Of a stretch of 64,000 nucleotides of DNA, positions 27,486-37,163 are shown in pieces. Made by a program: the position numbers and the translations under genes. The DNA is from Acerihabitans sp015654925 (lineage in GTDB: Bacteria > Pseudomonadota > Gammaproteobacteria > Enterobacterales > Enterobacteriaceae), in the NCBI RefSeq assembly GCF_047324175.1, contig NZ_CP178732.1:4836001-4900000 (forward strand), read 5' to 3'. Within the stretch, counting starts at the first letter, position 1. Each line of letters starts with the position of its first letter. The notes under the pieces were generated by a model. The model had not been told where the DNA came from. It did not search any database and saw only the letters and a program-made list of their open reading frames with translations.

Positions 27486-28031
27486 TCAGAGACGGATAAA
27501 ATGCTCCCGGTAGTAAGCCAGCTCGGCCACCGACTCCCGGATATCGTCAAGGGCCTGGTGCGAACCTTTCTTGGTCAGCCCTTCCAGGATTTCCGGCTTC
27601 CAGCGGCGCGCCAGTTCCTTGAGGGTGCTGACATCGAGATAACGGTAATGGAAATAAGACTCCAGCGACGGCATATAGCGGAACAGAAAGCGGCGATCCT
27701 GGCCGATGCTGTTGCCGCAAATCGGCGATTTGCCGGCGGGCACCCATTGCTGCAAAAACGCCAGCGTCTGGGCCACCGCGTCATCTTCCGTCAGGGTGCT
27801 GGCCTTGACCCGTGCCACCAGCCCGCTGGCGGTATGGGTGCGCACATTCCAGTCATCCATCAGATCCATTTGGGCCTGGGACTGGTGAATGGCCAATACG
27901 GGCCCTTCGGCCAGGATATTCAAATTGGCGTCCGTGACCAGGGAAGCGATTTCGATGATACGGTCGCGTTCCGGGTCCAGCCCGGTCATTTCCAGATCGA
28001 TCCAAATCAGGTTGTTCTCATTTACCGGCAT
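27486..28031 (-). CDS. orn: Oligoribonuclease
   Basis: 181 residues, the standard length. DEDDh exonuclease that degrades 2-5-nt RNAs and pGpG. ExoI IWIDLEMTGLDPERD near the N-terminus, CGNSIGQDRRFLFRYMP in the middle, and the ExoIII segment HQALDDIRESVAEL near the C-terminus. It is divergent from rsgA, as in E. coli. The 268-bp gap to the tRNA-Gly cluster holds no gene. Confidence 0.97.
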   Translation of the reverse strand: MPVNENNLIWIDLEMTGLDPERDRIIEIASLVTDANLNILAEGPVLAIHQSQAQMDLMDDWNVRTHTASGLVARVKASTLTEDDAVAQTLAFLQQWVPAGKSPICGNSIGQDRRFLFRYMPSLESYFHYRYLDVSTLKELARRWKPEILEGLTKKGSHQALDDIRESVAELAYYREHFIRL

Positions 28032-28134
28032 GATTTTCTCGTTGCAAAGGGTTTTACGGCGTTTCTGTTAGAATACTGTGTATCATAGACGTTTTCATCG
28101 CCGCGGGCGATTCATGAGCTACAAGTGAGGCACG

Positions 28135-29181
28135 GTGAGTAAAAATAAACTGTCCAAAGGCCAGCAGCGTCGCGTCCAGGCCAACCATCAGCGTCGCCTC
28201 AAAAGCGATCGCGGCGTCGATTGGGACGATTCCCTATTGGGCCAGGCCCAGGATGGCACGGTCATCAGCCGCTTCGGCATGCATGCCGACGTGGAAGCGG
28301 CCGATGGCGCCATCCACCGCTGCAACCTGCGCCGCACCCTGGCGTCGGTGGTCACCGGCGACCGGGTGGTATGGCGTCCCGGCAGCGAAGCGTCCGCCGG
28401 GATCAAAGGGATCATCGAGGCGATTCACCCGCGCACGTCGGTGCTGACCCGGCCTGATTTCTATGACGGCGTAAAACCTATCGCCGCCAATATGAACCAG
28501 ATCGTGATTGTCTCGGCGATCTTGCCGGAGCTGTCGGTGAATATCATCGATCGGTATCTGGTGGCCTGCGAAACCGTGGAAGTGGAACCGCTGATCGTAC
28601 TGAACAAGATCGATCTGCTTGAGGCCAAAGAACGGGCCTGGGTGGACAAAACCATGGAAGTATATAGCAACATCGGCTATCGGGTGATCATGGTATCGAG
28701 CCAGACCCGGGAAGGGATGGACCTGCTGGAAACGGCGCTGACGGATCGCATCAGCATTTTCGCCGGGCAGTCGGGCGTCGGCAAATCCAGTTTGCTCAAC
28801 GCGCTGCTACCGCCGGAACTGGCGCAGATCGTGGTCAATACCGTTTCCGATAACTCGGGGCTGGGGCAGCACACCACCACCGCCGCGCGCATGTACCACT
28901 TCAAGAGCGGCGGCCAGCTCATCGACTCCCCCGGAGTGCGCGAATTCGGTTTATGGCATCTGGAGCCGGAACAAGTGACCCAGGGTTTTGTCGAATTCAG
29001 GGATTATATCGGCCACTGCAAATTCCGCGACTGCCGCCACGATACGGATCCGGGCTGCGCCATTCGCGCCGCGGTGGAGCAAGGGCTGATCTCCGAGGTG
29101 CGTTTTGAGAATTATCATCAGATTCTGGATAGCATGTCGCAGGTAAAAACACGTAAATCATTTTCCGAAACCGATCACTGA
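28135..29181 (+). CDS. rsgA: Small ribosomal subunit maturation GTPase RsgA
   Basis: 348 residues from a GTG start at 28135. OB domain first, then a circularly permuted GTPase in the order NKIDLL (G4), GQSGVGKSSLLNAL (G1), DSPGVREF (G3), followed by a zinc motif with CKFRDCRHDTDPGC. It releases factors late in 30S assembly. A GAGG sequence lies upstream of the GTG. It precedes psd on the same strand by 71 bp. Confidence 0.97.
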   Translation: MSKNKLSKGQQRRVQANHQRRLKSDRGVDWDDSLLGQAQDGTVISRFGMHADVEAADGAIHRCNLRRTLASVVTGDRVVWRPGSEASAGIKGIIEAIHPRTSVLTRPDFYDGVKPIAANMNQIVIVSAILPELSVNIIDRYLVACETVEVEPLIVLNKIDLLEAKERAWVDKTMEVYSNIGYRVIMVSSQTREGMDLLETALTDRISIFAGQSGVGKSSLLNALLPPELAQIVVNTVSDNSGLGQHTTTAARMYHFKSGGQLIDSPGVREFGLWHLEPEQVTQGFVEFRDYIGHCKFRDCRHDTDPGCAIRAAVEQGLISEVRFENYHQILDSMSQVKTRKSFSETDH

Positions 29182-29252
29182 CATTTATCCTGACCACCGC
29201 TACAATTTTTCCCCGGTATTTTTTTTATTTTCCATAAAGGTATGAGGTTTCC

Positions 29253-30140
29253 GTGCTCGATCGCATCAAAATAGCATTGCAGCATCTATTGCCAAAGCGT
29301 TGGCTGACTCAACTCGCTGGCTGGGGGGCCGAGCGGGAGGCGGGCTGGCTGACCCGGCTGGTAATCAATTTGTTCGTGCGCGTCTACCGGGTGGACATGC
29401 AGGAAGCGCAGCAGCCCGATATCGCGGCGTACCGCACGTTCAATGACTTTTTTACCCGTCCCTTGCGCGACGACGTGCGCCCCATCGACAGCGATCCGAA
29501 TGTGCTGGTGATGCCGGCGGACGGCATTATTTCCCAATCCGGCCCCATAGACGGCGAGCAGATTTTCCAGGCCAAGGGACATAATTATAGCCTGGAAGCC
29601 TTGCTGGCCGGCAATGAGCGCTTGGTTGAGGCGTTTCGCGACGGCGCGTTTGTCACGACGTATCTCGCGCCCAGGGATTATCACCGGGTGCATATGCCCT
29701 GTAACGGGATATTGCGCGAGATGATCTATGTGCCGGGGGAGCTGTTTTCCGTCAACCCGCTGACCGCCGCCAACATCCCGAATCTGTTTGCCCGCAACGA
29801 ACGCCTGATTTGCATGTTCGCCACTGATTTTGGGCCGATGGCGCAAATCCTGGTCGGCGCCACCATTGTGGGCAGCATTGAAACCACCTGGTCAGGGACG
29901 GTCACGCCCCCGCGCCCGGGCATTATCAAACGCTGGCAGTACCCGCGGGCGGACGAAGACGGCGCGGTGGTGTTTCTCAAAGGCCAGGAGATGGGCCGCT
30001 TTAAACTCGGCTCTACGGTAGTGAATCTGTTCGCCCGCGACAGCGTGTTGCTCGGCGATCATCTGCATAGCACAGGCGCGACCCGGGTGGGCCAACGCCT
30101 CGCCGACGGGATCGTCCGGTCCGATAGTCCTTTGCCATAA
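29253..30140 (+). CDS. psd: Phosphatidylserine decarboxylase proenzyme
   Basis: 295 residues from GTG 29253. The self-cleaving LGST motif (KLGSTVVNLF, Ser at about residue 253) generates the pyruvoyl group of the alpha chain. Other conserved segments: RTFNDFFTRPLRDDVRPI, GHNYSLEALLAG and YHRVHMPCNGILREMIYVPG. It makes phosphatidylethanolamine at the inner membrane. mscM follows after 30 bp, and the two are an operon in E. coli. Confidence 0.97.
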   Translation: MLDRIKIALQHLLPKRWLTQLAGWGAEREAGWLTRLVINLFVRVYRVDMQEAQQPDIAAYRTFNDFFTRPLRDDVRPIDSDPNVLVMPADGIISQSGPIDGEQIFQAKGHNYSLEALLAGNERLVEAFRDGAFVTTYLAPRDYHRVHMPCNGILREMIYVPGELFSVNPLTAANIPNLFARNERLICMFATDFGPMAQILVGATIVGSIETTWSGTVTPPRPGIIKRWQYPRADEDGAVVFLKGQEMGRFKLGSTVVNLFARDSVLLGDHLHSTGATRVGQRLADGIVRSDSPLP

Positions 30141-30170
30141 ATCATCGCCGTTCAACCGGAGAGAACCCGA

Positions 30171-33100
30171 TTGCGCCTGATTATTATCGTACTGCTGGGG
30201 TGGCTGCTCGCCGCCCCCTCTTTTGCCGCCACCGCCCCCGATGAAGCCCAGATCAGAAAAGATCTGCAGCAGATCGAGGCCAATAAAGGTGCGGCCAATC
30301 AGGCTGAAATCGCGGAAGCATTGCAGGGCGCGCTGAATTTCATTACCGAAAGCAAAGCGTCCGCCGAGCGCGCCGCCCAATATCAAAACGCCATCGATAA
30401 TTTCCCGAAACTGACCAAGGAGCTGCGCGACGGCCAGGAAAGCGGGCGCGACAAAACCAGCGAAGTCAGCGCCAAATTATCGGTCAGCGAACTTGAGCAA
30501 CTGGTGCTCCAGACCAGCAGCCAACTGCTGGAACTGGCGCGGCAGCTACGGCAGGAGCAGGAATCCGCCCGGGAAATCAGCGATTCGCTGGGACAATTGC
30601 CCCAGCAACAGACCGAAGCGCGCAAAGCGTTAAGCGAAATTGAACAGCGTTTGCAATCGCTGAGCGCGGGTTCCGCCGCGCCGCTGGGCCAGGCCAATCT
30701 CACCCTGCTCCAGGCGGAAGCCGCCGCCCGGCGCGCTAAAGTCAATGAGCTGGAGCTGGCGCAGCTCAGCGCCAACAATCGTCAGGAACTGTCGCGCCTG
30801 CGTATGGATAACCTGAAAAAGCGCCACGATCGGGTCGATATGGATTTGCAGGCGTTGCGCAACCGCCTTAACAGCCTGCGTCAACAGGAAGCGGAGCGGG
30901 TGCTGGAGCGCACCGAACAATTGGCCGAGCAAAGCGGCGATTTGCCGTCCGTTATCAGCGCCCAGTTGCAGATAAACCGCGAGCTGTCGGTGGCGTTGAA
31001 CGAGCAGGCCCAGCGCATGGATCTGATTGCCTCCCAGCAGCGCCAGGCCGCTTCGCAGACGCTGCAGGTCAGGCAGGCGCTGAGCACCCTGCGCGAACAG
31101 GCCCAGTGGCTGGGGGATTCTCCGGCGCTGGGCGAAACCCTGCGCGCCCAGGTGTCGCGCTTGCCCGACTTGCCCAAGCCCCAGCAATTGGACAGCGATA
31201 TGGCGCAGCTGCGGGTCAGCCGCCTGCATTATGAAGATTTGATGGACAAGCTGCCCCAACTGGCCCAAAGCAAGCAGGACGACGGTTCGCCGCTGACGGC
31301 GGAGCAAAGCCGCATCATGGACGCCCAGTTGCGCACCCAGCGCGATCTGCTCAATTCGCTATTATCCGGTTACGATACCCAGATCCTGGAACTGACCAAA
31401 TTAAAAGTGGCCAACAGCCAGCTGGTGGAAGCGATGACGGAGATCCAGGAGGCCGCCCACCGCTATCTGTTCTGGGTGGCGGACGTCAGCCCGCTCGCCT
31501 TGTCGTTCCCGATCCATCTGGCCCAGGATCTGCGCCGCTTAATCTCCCTGGATACCTTTACCCAGCTCAGCAGCGCCCTGATCATGATGGTAACCAGCCA
31601 GGAGACGCTGATCCCGCTGTTTGGCGCCCTGCTGCTGGTGGGGTTCAGCATCAGCTCGCGCCGGCATTACCACGCCTTTTTGGATCGTTCGGCCAGCAAG
31701 GTCGGTAAAGTCAATCAGGACTATTTCTATCTCACCCTGCGCACCGTGTTCTGGTCGATCGTGGTCGCCCTGCCCCTGCCGGTGCTGTGGGCGGCCCTGG
31801 GCTACGGCCTGCAGCACGCCTGGCCCTATCCGGTGGCGGTGGCCATCGGCGACGGCGTTACCGCCACGGTACCGGTATTATGGCTGTTTATGGTAAGCGC
31901 CCACTTCGCCCATCCTAGGGGGCTGTTTATCGTACACCTGGGCTGGCCGGTACGCCGGGTGGCGCGGGCGATGCGTTATTACACCCTGTCCATCGGCCTG
32001 ATCGTACCGCTGATCATGGCGCTGATTACCTTTGATAACCTGAACGACCGCGAGTTCTCCGGCACGCTGGGCAGGCTGTGTTTTGTCTTGCTGTGCGCGG
32101 CCCTGAGCCTGGTCACCAGCAGCCTGAAGCGGGCCGGCATTCCGCTATATCTGGATAAAACCGGGTCCGGGGATAACGTGGTCAACCGCACCTTGTGGAA
32201 CCTGCTGCTGTGCGCGCCGCTGGCGGCGGCGGTAGCCGCCTGCCTGGGCCATCTGGCCACCGCGCAGGCCCTGCTGGCCCGGCTGGAAACCTCGGTGGCC
32301 ATCTGGTTTTTCCTGCTGGTGGTTTACCATATTATCCGTCGCTGGATGTTTATTCAGCGCCGGCGCATCGCCTTTGAGCGCGCCAAGCAGCGGCGGGCGG
32401 AGATCCTGGCCCATCGGGCGCGCCATGAGGACGATTTATCCCCTTCCCAGCTGAGCGAAGCCGCCGCCGAAGTGGATGAGCCGATTGTCGATCTGGATAC
32501 CATCAGCGCCCAGTCGCTGCGGCTGGTGCGATCGATATTGACGCTGATCGCGTTTATCTCGGTGATTTGGTTATGGTCGGAGATCCATTCGGCCTTCGGC
32601 TTTCTGGAAAATATTCACCTGTGGGATGTCAGTTCCTCGGCGCAGGGACCGGAAAGCATCCAGTCCATCACCCTCGCCGCGGTGCTGATCGCGGTCATGG
32701 TGCTGATCATCACCACGCAGCTGGTGAGGAACCTGCCGGCGCTGCTGGAGCTGGCGCTATTACAGCATCTGGAATTGACGCCGGGCACCGGCTACGCCAT
32801 AACCACCATTACCAAATATATGCTGATGCTGATTGGCGGCCTGATCGGCTTTTCGTGGCTGGGCATCGAATGGGCAAAACTGCAGTGGCTGGTGGCGGCC
32901 CTGGGCGTCGGGCTGGGGTTCGGCCTGCAGGAGATTTTCGCCAATTTTATCTCCGGCCTGATGATTTTATTCGAAAAACCCATCCGTATCGGCGATACCG
33001 TAACCATCCGCGATCTTACCGGCAATATCACCCGCATCAATACCCGGGCCACCACGATTACCGATTGGGATCGCAAAGAAATTATCGTGCCGAACAAGGC

Positions 33101-33476
33101 CTTTATCACCGAGCAGTTCGTGAACTGGTCGCTATCGGACTCCGTAACCCGCATCGTCTTGACCATTCCGGCGCCGACCGACGCCAACAGCGAGCAAGTG
33201 ACCCACATTTTGCTTAATGCGGCCAAGCGCTGCCCGCTGGTGCTGGAAAACCCGGCGCCGGAAGCCTACCTGGTGGATTTACAGCAAGGGATTATGCTGT
33301 TCGACCTGCGGGTGCACGCGGCGGAAATGGGCCATCGCATGCCGCTGCGCCACCAGCTCAACCAACTGATCCTGGAAGGCTATCGCGAGCATGGACTGGA
33401 AATGCCGTTCCCGCCGTTCCAGGTACGCATGGAAACCGCAAAGCGCACCACGACCTTTAAATCCGGTTCCCTTTAA
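30171..33476 (+). CDS. mscM: Miniconductance mechanosensitive channel MscM (YjeP)
   Basis: 1101 residues from a TTG start. Signal peptide (LIIIVLLGWLLAAPSFAA), then a long periplasmic coiled-coil region (about 25-440) rich in Gln, Leu and Glu, about eight membrane segments (about 460-900), and a C-terminal MscS domain (about 900-1080) containing GLGFGLQEIFANFISGL and EKPIRIGDTVTI. Same family as MscK; opens on hypo-osmotic shock. Its stop codon overlaps that of epmA by 4 bp (convergent). Confidence 0.95.
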   Translation: MRLIIIVLLGWLLAAPSFAATAPDEAQIRKDLQQIEANKGAANQAEIAEALQGALNFITESKASAERAAQYQNAIDNFPKLTKELRDGQESGRDKTSEVSAKLSVSELEQLVLQTSSQLLELARQLRQEQESAREISDSLGQLPQQQTEARKALSEIEQRLQSLSAGSAAPLGQANLTLLQAEAAARRAKVNELELAQLSANNRQELSRLRMDNLKKRHDRVDMDLQALRNRLNSLRQQEAERVLERTEQLAEQSGDLPSVISAQLQINRELSVALNEQAQRMDLIASQQRQAASQTLQVRQALSTLREQAQWLGDSPALGETLRAQVSRLPDLPKPQQLDSDMAQLRVSRLHYEDLMDKLPQLAQSKQDDGSPLTAEQSRIMDAQLRTQRDLLNSLLSGYDTQILELTKLKVANSQLVEAMTEIQEAAHRYLFWVADVSPLALSFPIHLAQDLRRLISLDTFTQLSSALIMMVTSQETLIPLFGALLLVGFSISSRRHYHAFLDRSASKVGKVNQDYFYLTLRTVFWSIVVALPLPVLWAALGYGLQHAWPYPVAVAIGDGVTATVPVLWLFMVSAHFAHPRGLFIVHLGWPVRRVARAMRYYTLSIGLIVPLIMALITFDNLNDREFSGTLGRLCFVLLCAALSLVTSSLKRAGIPLYLDKTGSGDNVVNRTLWNLLLCAPLAAAVAACLGHLATAQALLARLETSVAIWFFLLVVYHIIRRWMFIQRRRIAFERAKQRRAEILAHRARHEDDLSPSQLSEAAAEVDEPIVDLDTISAQSLRLVRSILTLIAFISVIWLWSEIHSAFGFLENIHLWDVSSSAQGPESIQSITLAAVLIAVMVLIITTQLVRNLPALLELALLQHLELTPGTGYAITTITKYMLMLIGGLIGFSWLGIEWAKLQWLVAALGVGLGFGLQEIFANFISGLMILFEKPIRIGDTVTIRDLTGNITRINTRATTITDWDRKEIIVPNKAFITEQFVNWSLSDSVTRIVLTIPAPTDANSEQVTHILLNAAKRCPLVLENPAPEAYLVDLQQGIMLFDLRVHAAEMGHRMPLRHQLNQLILEGYREHGLEMPFPPFQVRMETAKRTTTFKSGSL

Positions 33477-34450
33477 GCGCGATCGACCGGGAAGGCGATA
33501 ACGTCCGCCAGACTGTCGGCTTTTAATGCCAGCATCACCAGGCGATCCACGCCCAGCGCCACCCCGGAACACTCGGGGATGCCGTGCTCCAGCGCCGCCA
33601 GCAGATTTTCATCGATGGGCTGCTGCGGCAAATTCAGCGCGGCGCGCTTGCGGTTGTCCTGGGTAAAACGCTGGCGCTGTTCGGTGGCGTCGGTCAGTTC
33701 GCGAAAACCATTGGCCAGTTCGATACCCTTGAAATAGGCTTCAAAACGATCGGCCACCCGGTGATCTTCCGTACTGATCTCCGCCAGGGATGCCTGGGTG
33801 GCGGGAAAATGATAAACAAAAGTCGGCTTATCGCGGCCGATATTCGGTTCCACGCCCATGGCGAACAGCAATTGCAGCAAGGTGTCGCGATCTTCTTCCA
33901 TGCTGGCCACCCCGGACAGATTCAATTTCGCCGCCGCTTCGCACAGCTGCGTTTTGTCGGCCGAAAGCGGATCGATACCGATATGGCGGATAAACACCTG
34001 CTGGTAAGAAACGGTTTCGGCGCTGTCGCAATCCAGCGTCTGTTGCAGCAAATCATCCACTTCATTCATCAGGCGGTACATATCGTAATGGGGGCGATAC
34101 CACTCCAGCATGGTGAATTCGGGATTATGGTGACGGCCGGCTTCTTCGTTACGAAAACTGCGCCCTATCTGGAAAATCGGCCCGCTGCCCGCCGCCAGCA
34201 GGCGCTTCATATGATATTCCGGGCTGGTCATTAAAAACAACGGGATACCCTGCGCGGCGCCGGGCCCGACAAAATGCGTCTGGAAAGGGAACAAATGGAT
34301 ATCGGTTACCGTCGCCTGGCTCATGGCCGGGGTTTCGACCTCCAATAACCCGCGATCGGTAAAAAACTGCCTGATCTGGGTAATGACGGCAGCCCTTTTT
34401 AATAGGTTCGCGATGGGGGCGCTAGGTAACCAGCTTGCCATTTCGCTCAT
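33473..34450 (-). CDS. epmA: EpmA, EF-P lysine lysyltransferase
   Basis: 325 residues, same as E. coli EpmA (PoxA/GenX). Class II LysRS catalytic core without the anticodon domain: motif 2 FRNEEAGRHHNPEFTMLEW and motif 3 GVALGVDRLVML. It attaches (R)-beta-lysine, made by EpmB, to the conserved EF-P lysine. The ATG at 34450 has GGAG 8 bp upstream and matches the family start; the 75 bp of open frame before it is dropped. epmB and efp are 4-5 kb away. Confidence 0.95.
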   Translation of the reverse strand: MSEMASWLPSAPIANLLKRAAVITQIRQFFTDRGLLEVETPAMSQATVTDIHLFPFQTHFVGPGAAQGIPLFLMTSPEYHMKRLLAAGSGPIFQIGRSFRNEEAGRHHNPEFTMLEWYRPHYDMYRLMNEVDDLLQQTLDCDSAETVSYQQVFIRHIGIDPLSADKTQLCEAAAKLNLSGVASMEEDRDTLLQLLFAMGVEPNIGRDKPTFVYHFPATQASLAEISTEDHRVADRFEAYFKGIELANGFRELTDATEQRQRFTQDNRKRAALNLPQQPIDENLLAALEHGIPECSGVALGVDRLVMLALKADSLADVIAFPVDRA

Positions 34451-34751
34451 AACGTTTTCTCCGCTTAAACAGGGGATGAAGTCTACCTTTATCCCGCCGG
34501 GCAAACAAACCTTGTTCATGGCCAATGATTAAATCATCCATCTATCCGGCTGAATACAAAACGGCTAGGGATATCAACTTTCCGCCGCGGCTTAATGGCT
34601 ATACTGCGTCCTGGTAAACCACAGGGTCCCTATGAACCACAGCCCCTGGCCCGCCGGCTATTTACCCGATGCATATCAGCGATCTTCCCGGGAACAGCTG
34701 GCGCAATATGACCTGGTTTTACCCATTGCATCAATATCTCTGGAGGTAGCA

Positions 34752-34968
34752 GTGCAAACCTATCAAGCAGATGTGATCATCGTCGGCGCGGGCCTGCGCG
34801 CGGCCATTGCCGCGGCGCAAGCCGATCCCGCGCTTAACATCGCCCTGATTTCCAAAGTATATCCCATGCGCAGCCACACGGTGGCGGCTGAGGGCGGCGC
34901 GGCGGGTCTATGGCAGTGCGGGGGATACCCGGCAACCGGCTACCGAGGAGCGCCACACCCATGACTGA
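34752..34968 (+). pseudogene. frdA: Fumarate reductase flavoprotein gene frdA, internally deleted
   Basis: From GTG 34752, behind a TGGAGG ribosome-binding site, the sequence reads like FrdA (MQTYQADVIIVGAG, then ISKVYPMRSHTVAAEGG) for about 52 codons. It then jumps into what reads in another frame as the FrdA C-terminal tail (VYGSAGDTRQPATEERHTHD, stop TGA 34966-34968), overlapping the frdB start. Nearly 530 codons of the roughly 600-residue protein are missing. In addition the dinucleotide-binding motif is short: VGAGLRAA where E. coli has VGAGGAGLRAA. No FAD or fumarate site remains. Confidence 0.9.
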
Positions 34969-35695
34969 CTCTGCGATGCTCAGGCTTAACATCATGCGCT
35001 ATAACCCCGAACACGATGATGCGCCCCGCGGCGTGACCTTTGACGTGCCCTATGATCAGCAAACCTCCCTGCTCGACGCCCTGGGCTATATCAAGGACAA
35101 CCTGGCGCCCGACCTGTCCTACCGCTGGTCGTGCCGGATGGCTATTTGCGGTTCCTGCGGCATGATGGTCAACCGGGTGCCCAAGCTGGCCTGCCAAACG
35201 TTTTTACGCGATTACCCGGACGGGATGAATGTGGCGGCGTTGAACCACTTCCCCATCGAGCGCGATCTAGTGGTGGATATGACCCATTTTATCGAGAGCC
35301 TGAGCGCCATCAAACCCTGGATTATCGGCAACGATCGCCAACCCGCGGACGGCGCCAACCGCCAGACGCCGGCGCAAATGGAGAAATATCACCAGTTCGC
35401 GGGCTGCATTAACTGCGGACTGTGTTACGCCGCCTGCCCGCAGTTCGGCCTGAACCCCGAATTTATCGGCCCGGCGGCGATTACCCTGGCCCACCGGTAC
35501 AATCTCGATAGCCGGGATCGGGGCAAAGAAGAACGGATGCCGCAGTTAAACGGCGACAACGGCGTATGGTCTTGCACATTCGTGGGGTACTGCTCCGAAG
35601 TGTGTCCGAAGCATGTGGACCCGGCCGCGGCCATTCAGCAAAGTAAAGTCGAAAGCGCCAAAGATTTTATGATTGCGGTGCTGAAACCCCGCTAA
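34961..35695 (+). CDS. frdB: Fumarate reductase iron-sulfur subunit FrdB
   Basis: 244 residues, same as E. coli. The 2Fe-2S motif is CRMAICGSCGMMVNRVPKLAC (C57-C77 region, split by conserved spacing). Cluster motifs CINCGLCYAACPQFG and CSEVCPK bind 4Fe-4S and 3Fe-4S. It would pass electrons from menaquinol at FrdCD to FrdA. The reading frame is intact although its partner frdA is destroyed. The ATG at 34961 overlaps the frdA stop. Confidence 0.95.
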   Translation: MTDSAMLRLNIMRYNPEHDDAPRGVTFDVPYDQQTSLLDALGYIKDNLAPDLSYRWSCRMAICGSCGMMVNRVPKLACQTFLRDYPDGMNVAALNHFPIERDLVVDMTHFIESLSAIKPWIIGNDRQPADGANRQTPAQMEKYHQFAGCINCGLCYAACPQFGLNPEFIGPAAITLAHRYNLDSRDRGKEERMPQLNGDNGVWSCTFVGYCSEVCPKHVDPAAAIQQSKVESAKDFMIAVLKPR

Positions 35696-35710
35696 GGAAC
35701 AATGATCGTG

Positions 35711-36109
35711 ATGACAACCAAACGTAAACCCTATATACGCGACATGCCGTCAAACTGGTGGCAAAAACTGGGGTTCTACCGCTTTTATATGCTGCGCGAA
35801 GGGACGGCCATACCGGCGGTCTGGTTTAGTATCGAACTGATATATGGGCTGTTTGCCCTGAAAAGCGGCGAGCCGGGCTGGCTGGCCTTTGTGGCGTTTT
35901 TGCAAAACCCGGTGGTCCTGGCGCTCAATTTCCTTACCCTGCTGGCCGCGGTGCTGCATACCGCCACCTGGTTCGTACTGGCGCCCAAAGCCACCGTGGT
36001 GATCTATAACAACGCCAAAGTGGGGCCGCTGCCGTTTATCGTTAGCTTATGGATCGTGACCGCGGTCGTGACGGTAGCCATTTTGACCGTGGCGCTGGGG
36101 CTGATATAG
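35711..36109 (+). CDS. frdC: Fumarate reductase membrane anchor FrdC
   Basis: 132 residues from ATG 35711 (MTTKRKPYIRDMPSNWW). Three transmembrane helices (AVWFSIELIYGLFAL; VLALNFLTLLAAVLHTATW; VSLWIVTAVVTVAILTVAL), with the FYRFYMLREGTAIP segment near the quinone site. An in-frame ATG 9 bp upstream is closer to the AAGGA ribosome-binding site and could be used instead. It is 15 bp after frdB. Confidence 0.93.
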   Translation: MTTKRKPYIRDMPSNWWQKLGFYRFYMLREGTAIPAVWFSIELIYGLFALKSGEPGWLAFVAFLQNPVVLALNFLTLLAAVLHTATWFVLAPKATVVIYNNAKVGPLPFIVSLWIVTAVVTVAILTVALGLI

Positions 36110-36141
36110 CCCGGCCTGCCCGTCTGGAAAACAGGAGAACC

Positions 36142-36498
36142 ATGATGAACCCGATTCCTAAACGCGCCGACGAACCGATTTTCTGGAGCCTGTTCGGCGC
36201 CGGCGGCATGTGGTGCGCCATTGTCGCACCGGTAATGATTTTCGTGGTGGGCATATTGTTACCGCTCGGTTGGTATCCGGAGGCCTTGAGCTATCAGCGC
36301 ATTCTGGCTTTCAGCCAGAGCCTCGTCGGGCGGATATTCTGGCTGCTGATGATTATTTTGCCTTTATGGTGCGGTCTGCACCGTATCCATCACTCCATGC
36401 ATGACCTGAAAATCCATATCGCCGCATCCCACTGGGTGTTTTACGGCCTGGCGGCCATTCTGAGCGTAGTCACCGTAATCGGCATCGTCACGCTCTGA
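36142..36498 (+). CDS. frdD: Fumarate reductase membrane anchor FrdD
   Basis: 118 residues (E. coli 119). Starts MMNPIPKRADEPIFWSLFG after AGGAG. Three membrane helices and the conserved LPLWCGLHRIHHSMHDLKIH loop. It anchors FrdAB with FrdC at the inner membrane. The frame is intact; last gene of the frd operon. Confidence 0.93.
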   Translation: MMNPIPKRADEPIFWSLFGAGGMWCAIVAPVMIFVVGILLPLGWYPEALSYQRILAFSQSLVGRIFWLLMIILPLWCGLHRIHHSMHDLKIHIAASHWVFYGLAAILSVVTVIGIVTL

Positions 36499-36620
36499 GC
36501 GCCGTGCCGGCACCGGCGGGCAGCCCATGCCCGCCAACGCGTATTCTTCGCGCCAGCGCGCCAGTCCCCGGCGTTTACGGCTACACTTGACGTTCATCCA
36601 GGCTAACTCACGGAATTCCT

Positions 36621-37145
36621 ATGCGTATATGGAGAACGACCGCACTGATGCTGTCATCGTTACTGTCGCTGTCGTGCAGCGTCAGTCCCCCGACAGGCGT
36701 AACCGCGGTGGATAATTTTGACGTAAACCGCTATCTGGGCACCTGGTATGAAATAGCCCGGCTGGATCATCGTTTTGAACGGGGATTGGATCATGTGACG
36801 GCGCAATATAGCCTGCGGGATGACGGCGGCGTGAACGTGGTCAATAAAGGCTTTTCGCCGCTTAAGCAGCGCTGGCAACAAAGCAGCGGCAAAGCCTATT
36901 TCCTAGGCTCCCCGCGGGTGGGCGCGCTGAAGGTATCGTTTTTTGGGCCGTTTTACGGCGGATATCACGTGATAGCGCTGGACCCGGATTATGGCTACGC
37001 CATGGTATCGGGCCCTAACCGCGATTATCTCTGGATTCTGGCCCGCACCAAAACATTGCCGGAAGCCGCGCGCGGCAAACTGCTCGAACAGGCGGCGCGC
37101 CTTGGTTTTGCGGTGGACCAGCTTATCTGGGTCAACCAGTCCTGA
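36621..37145 (+). CDS. blc: Outer-membrane lipocalin Blc
   Basis: 174 residues. Lipoprotein signal with lipobox LSLSC (Cys about residue 19), then the lipocalin signature RYLGTWYEIARLDHRFERG and KVSFFGPFYGGYHVIALD, with the closing DYLWILART. It binds lysophospholipids and is thought to help maintain or store membrane lipids. As in E. coli it sits between frdD and sugE. Confidence 0.94.
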   Translation: MRIWRTTALMLSSLLSLSCSVSPPTGVTAVDNFDVNRYLGTWYEIARLDHRFERGLDHVTAQYSLRDDGGVNVVNKGFSPLKQRWQQSSGKAYFLGSPRVGALKVSFFGPFYGGYHVIALDPDYGYAMVSGPNRDYLWILARTKTLPEAARGKLLEQAARLGFAVDQLIWVNQS

Positions 37146-37163
37146 TCCCGGCGTTGATGTAGA

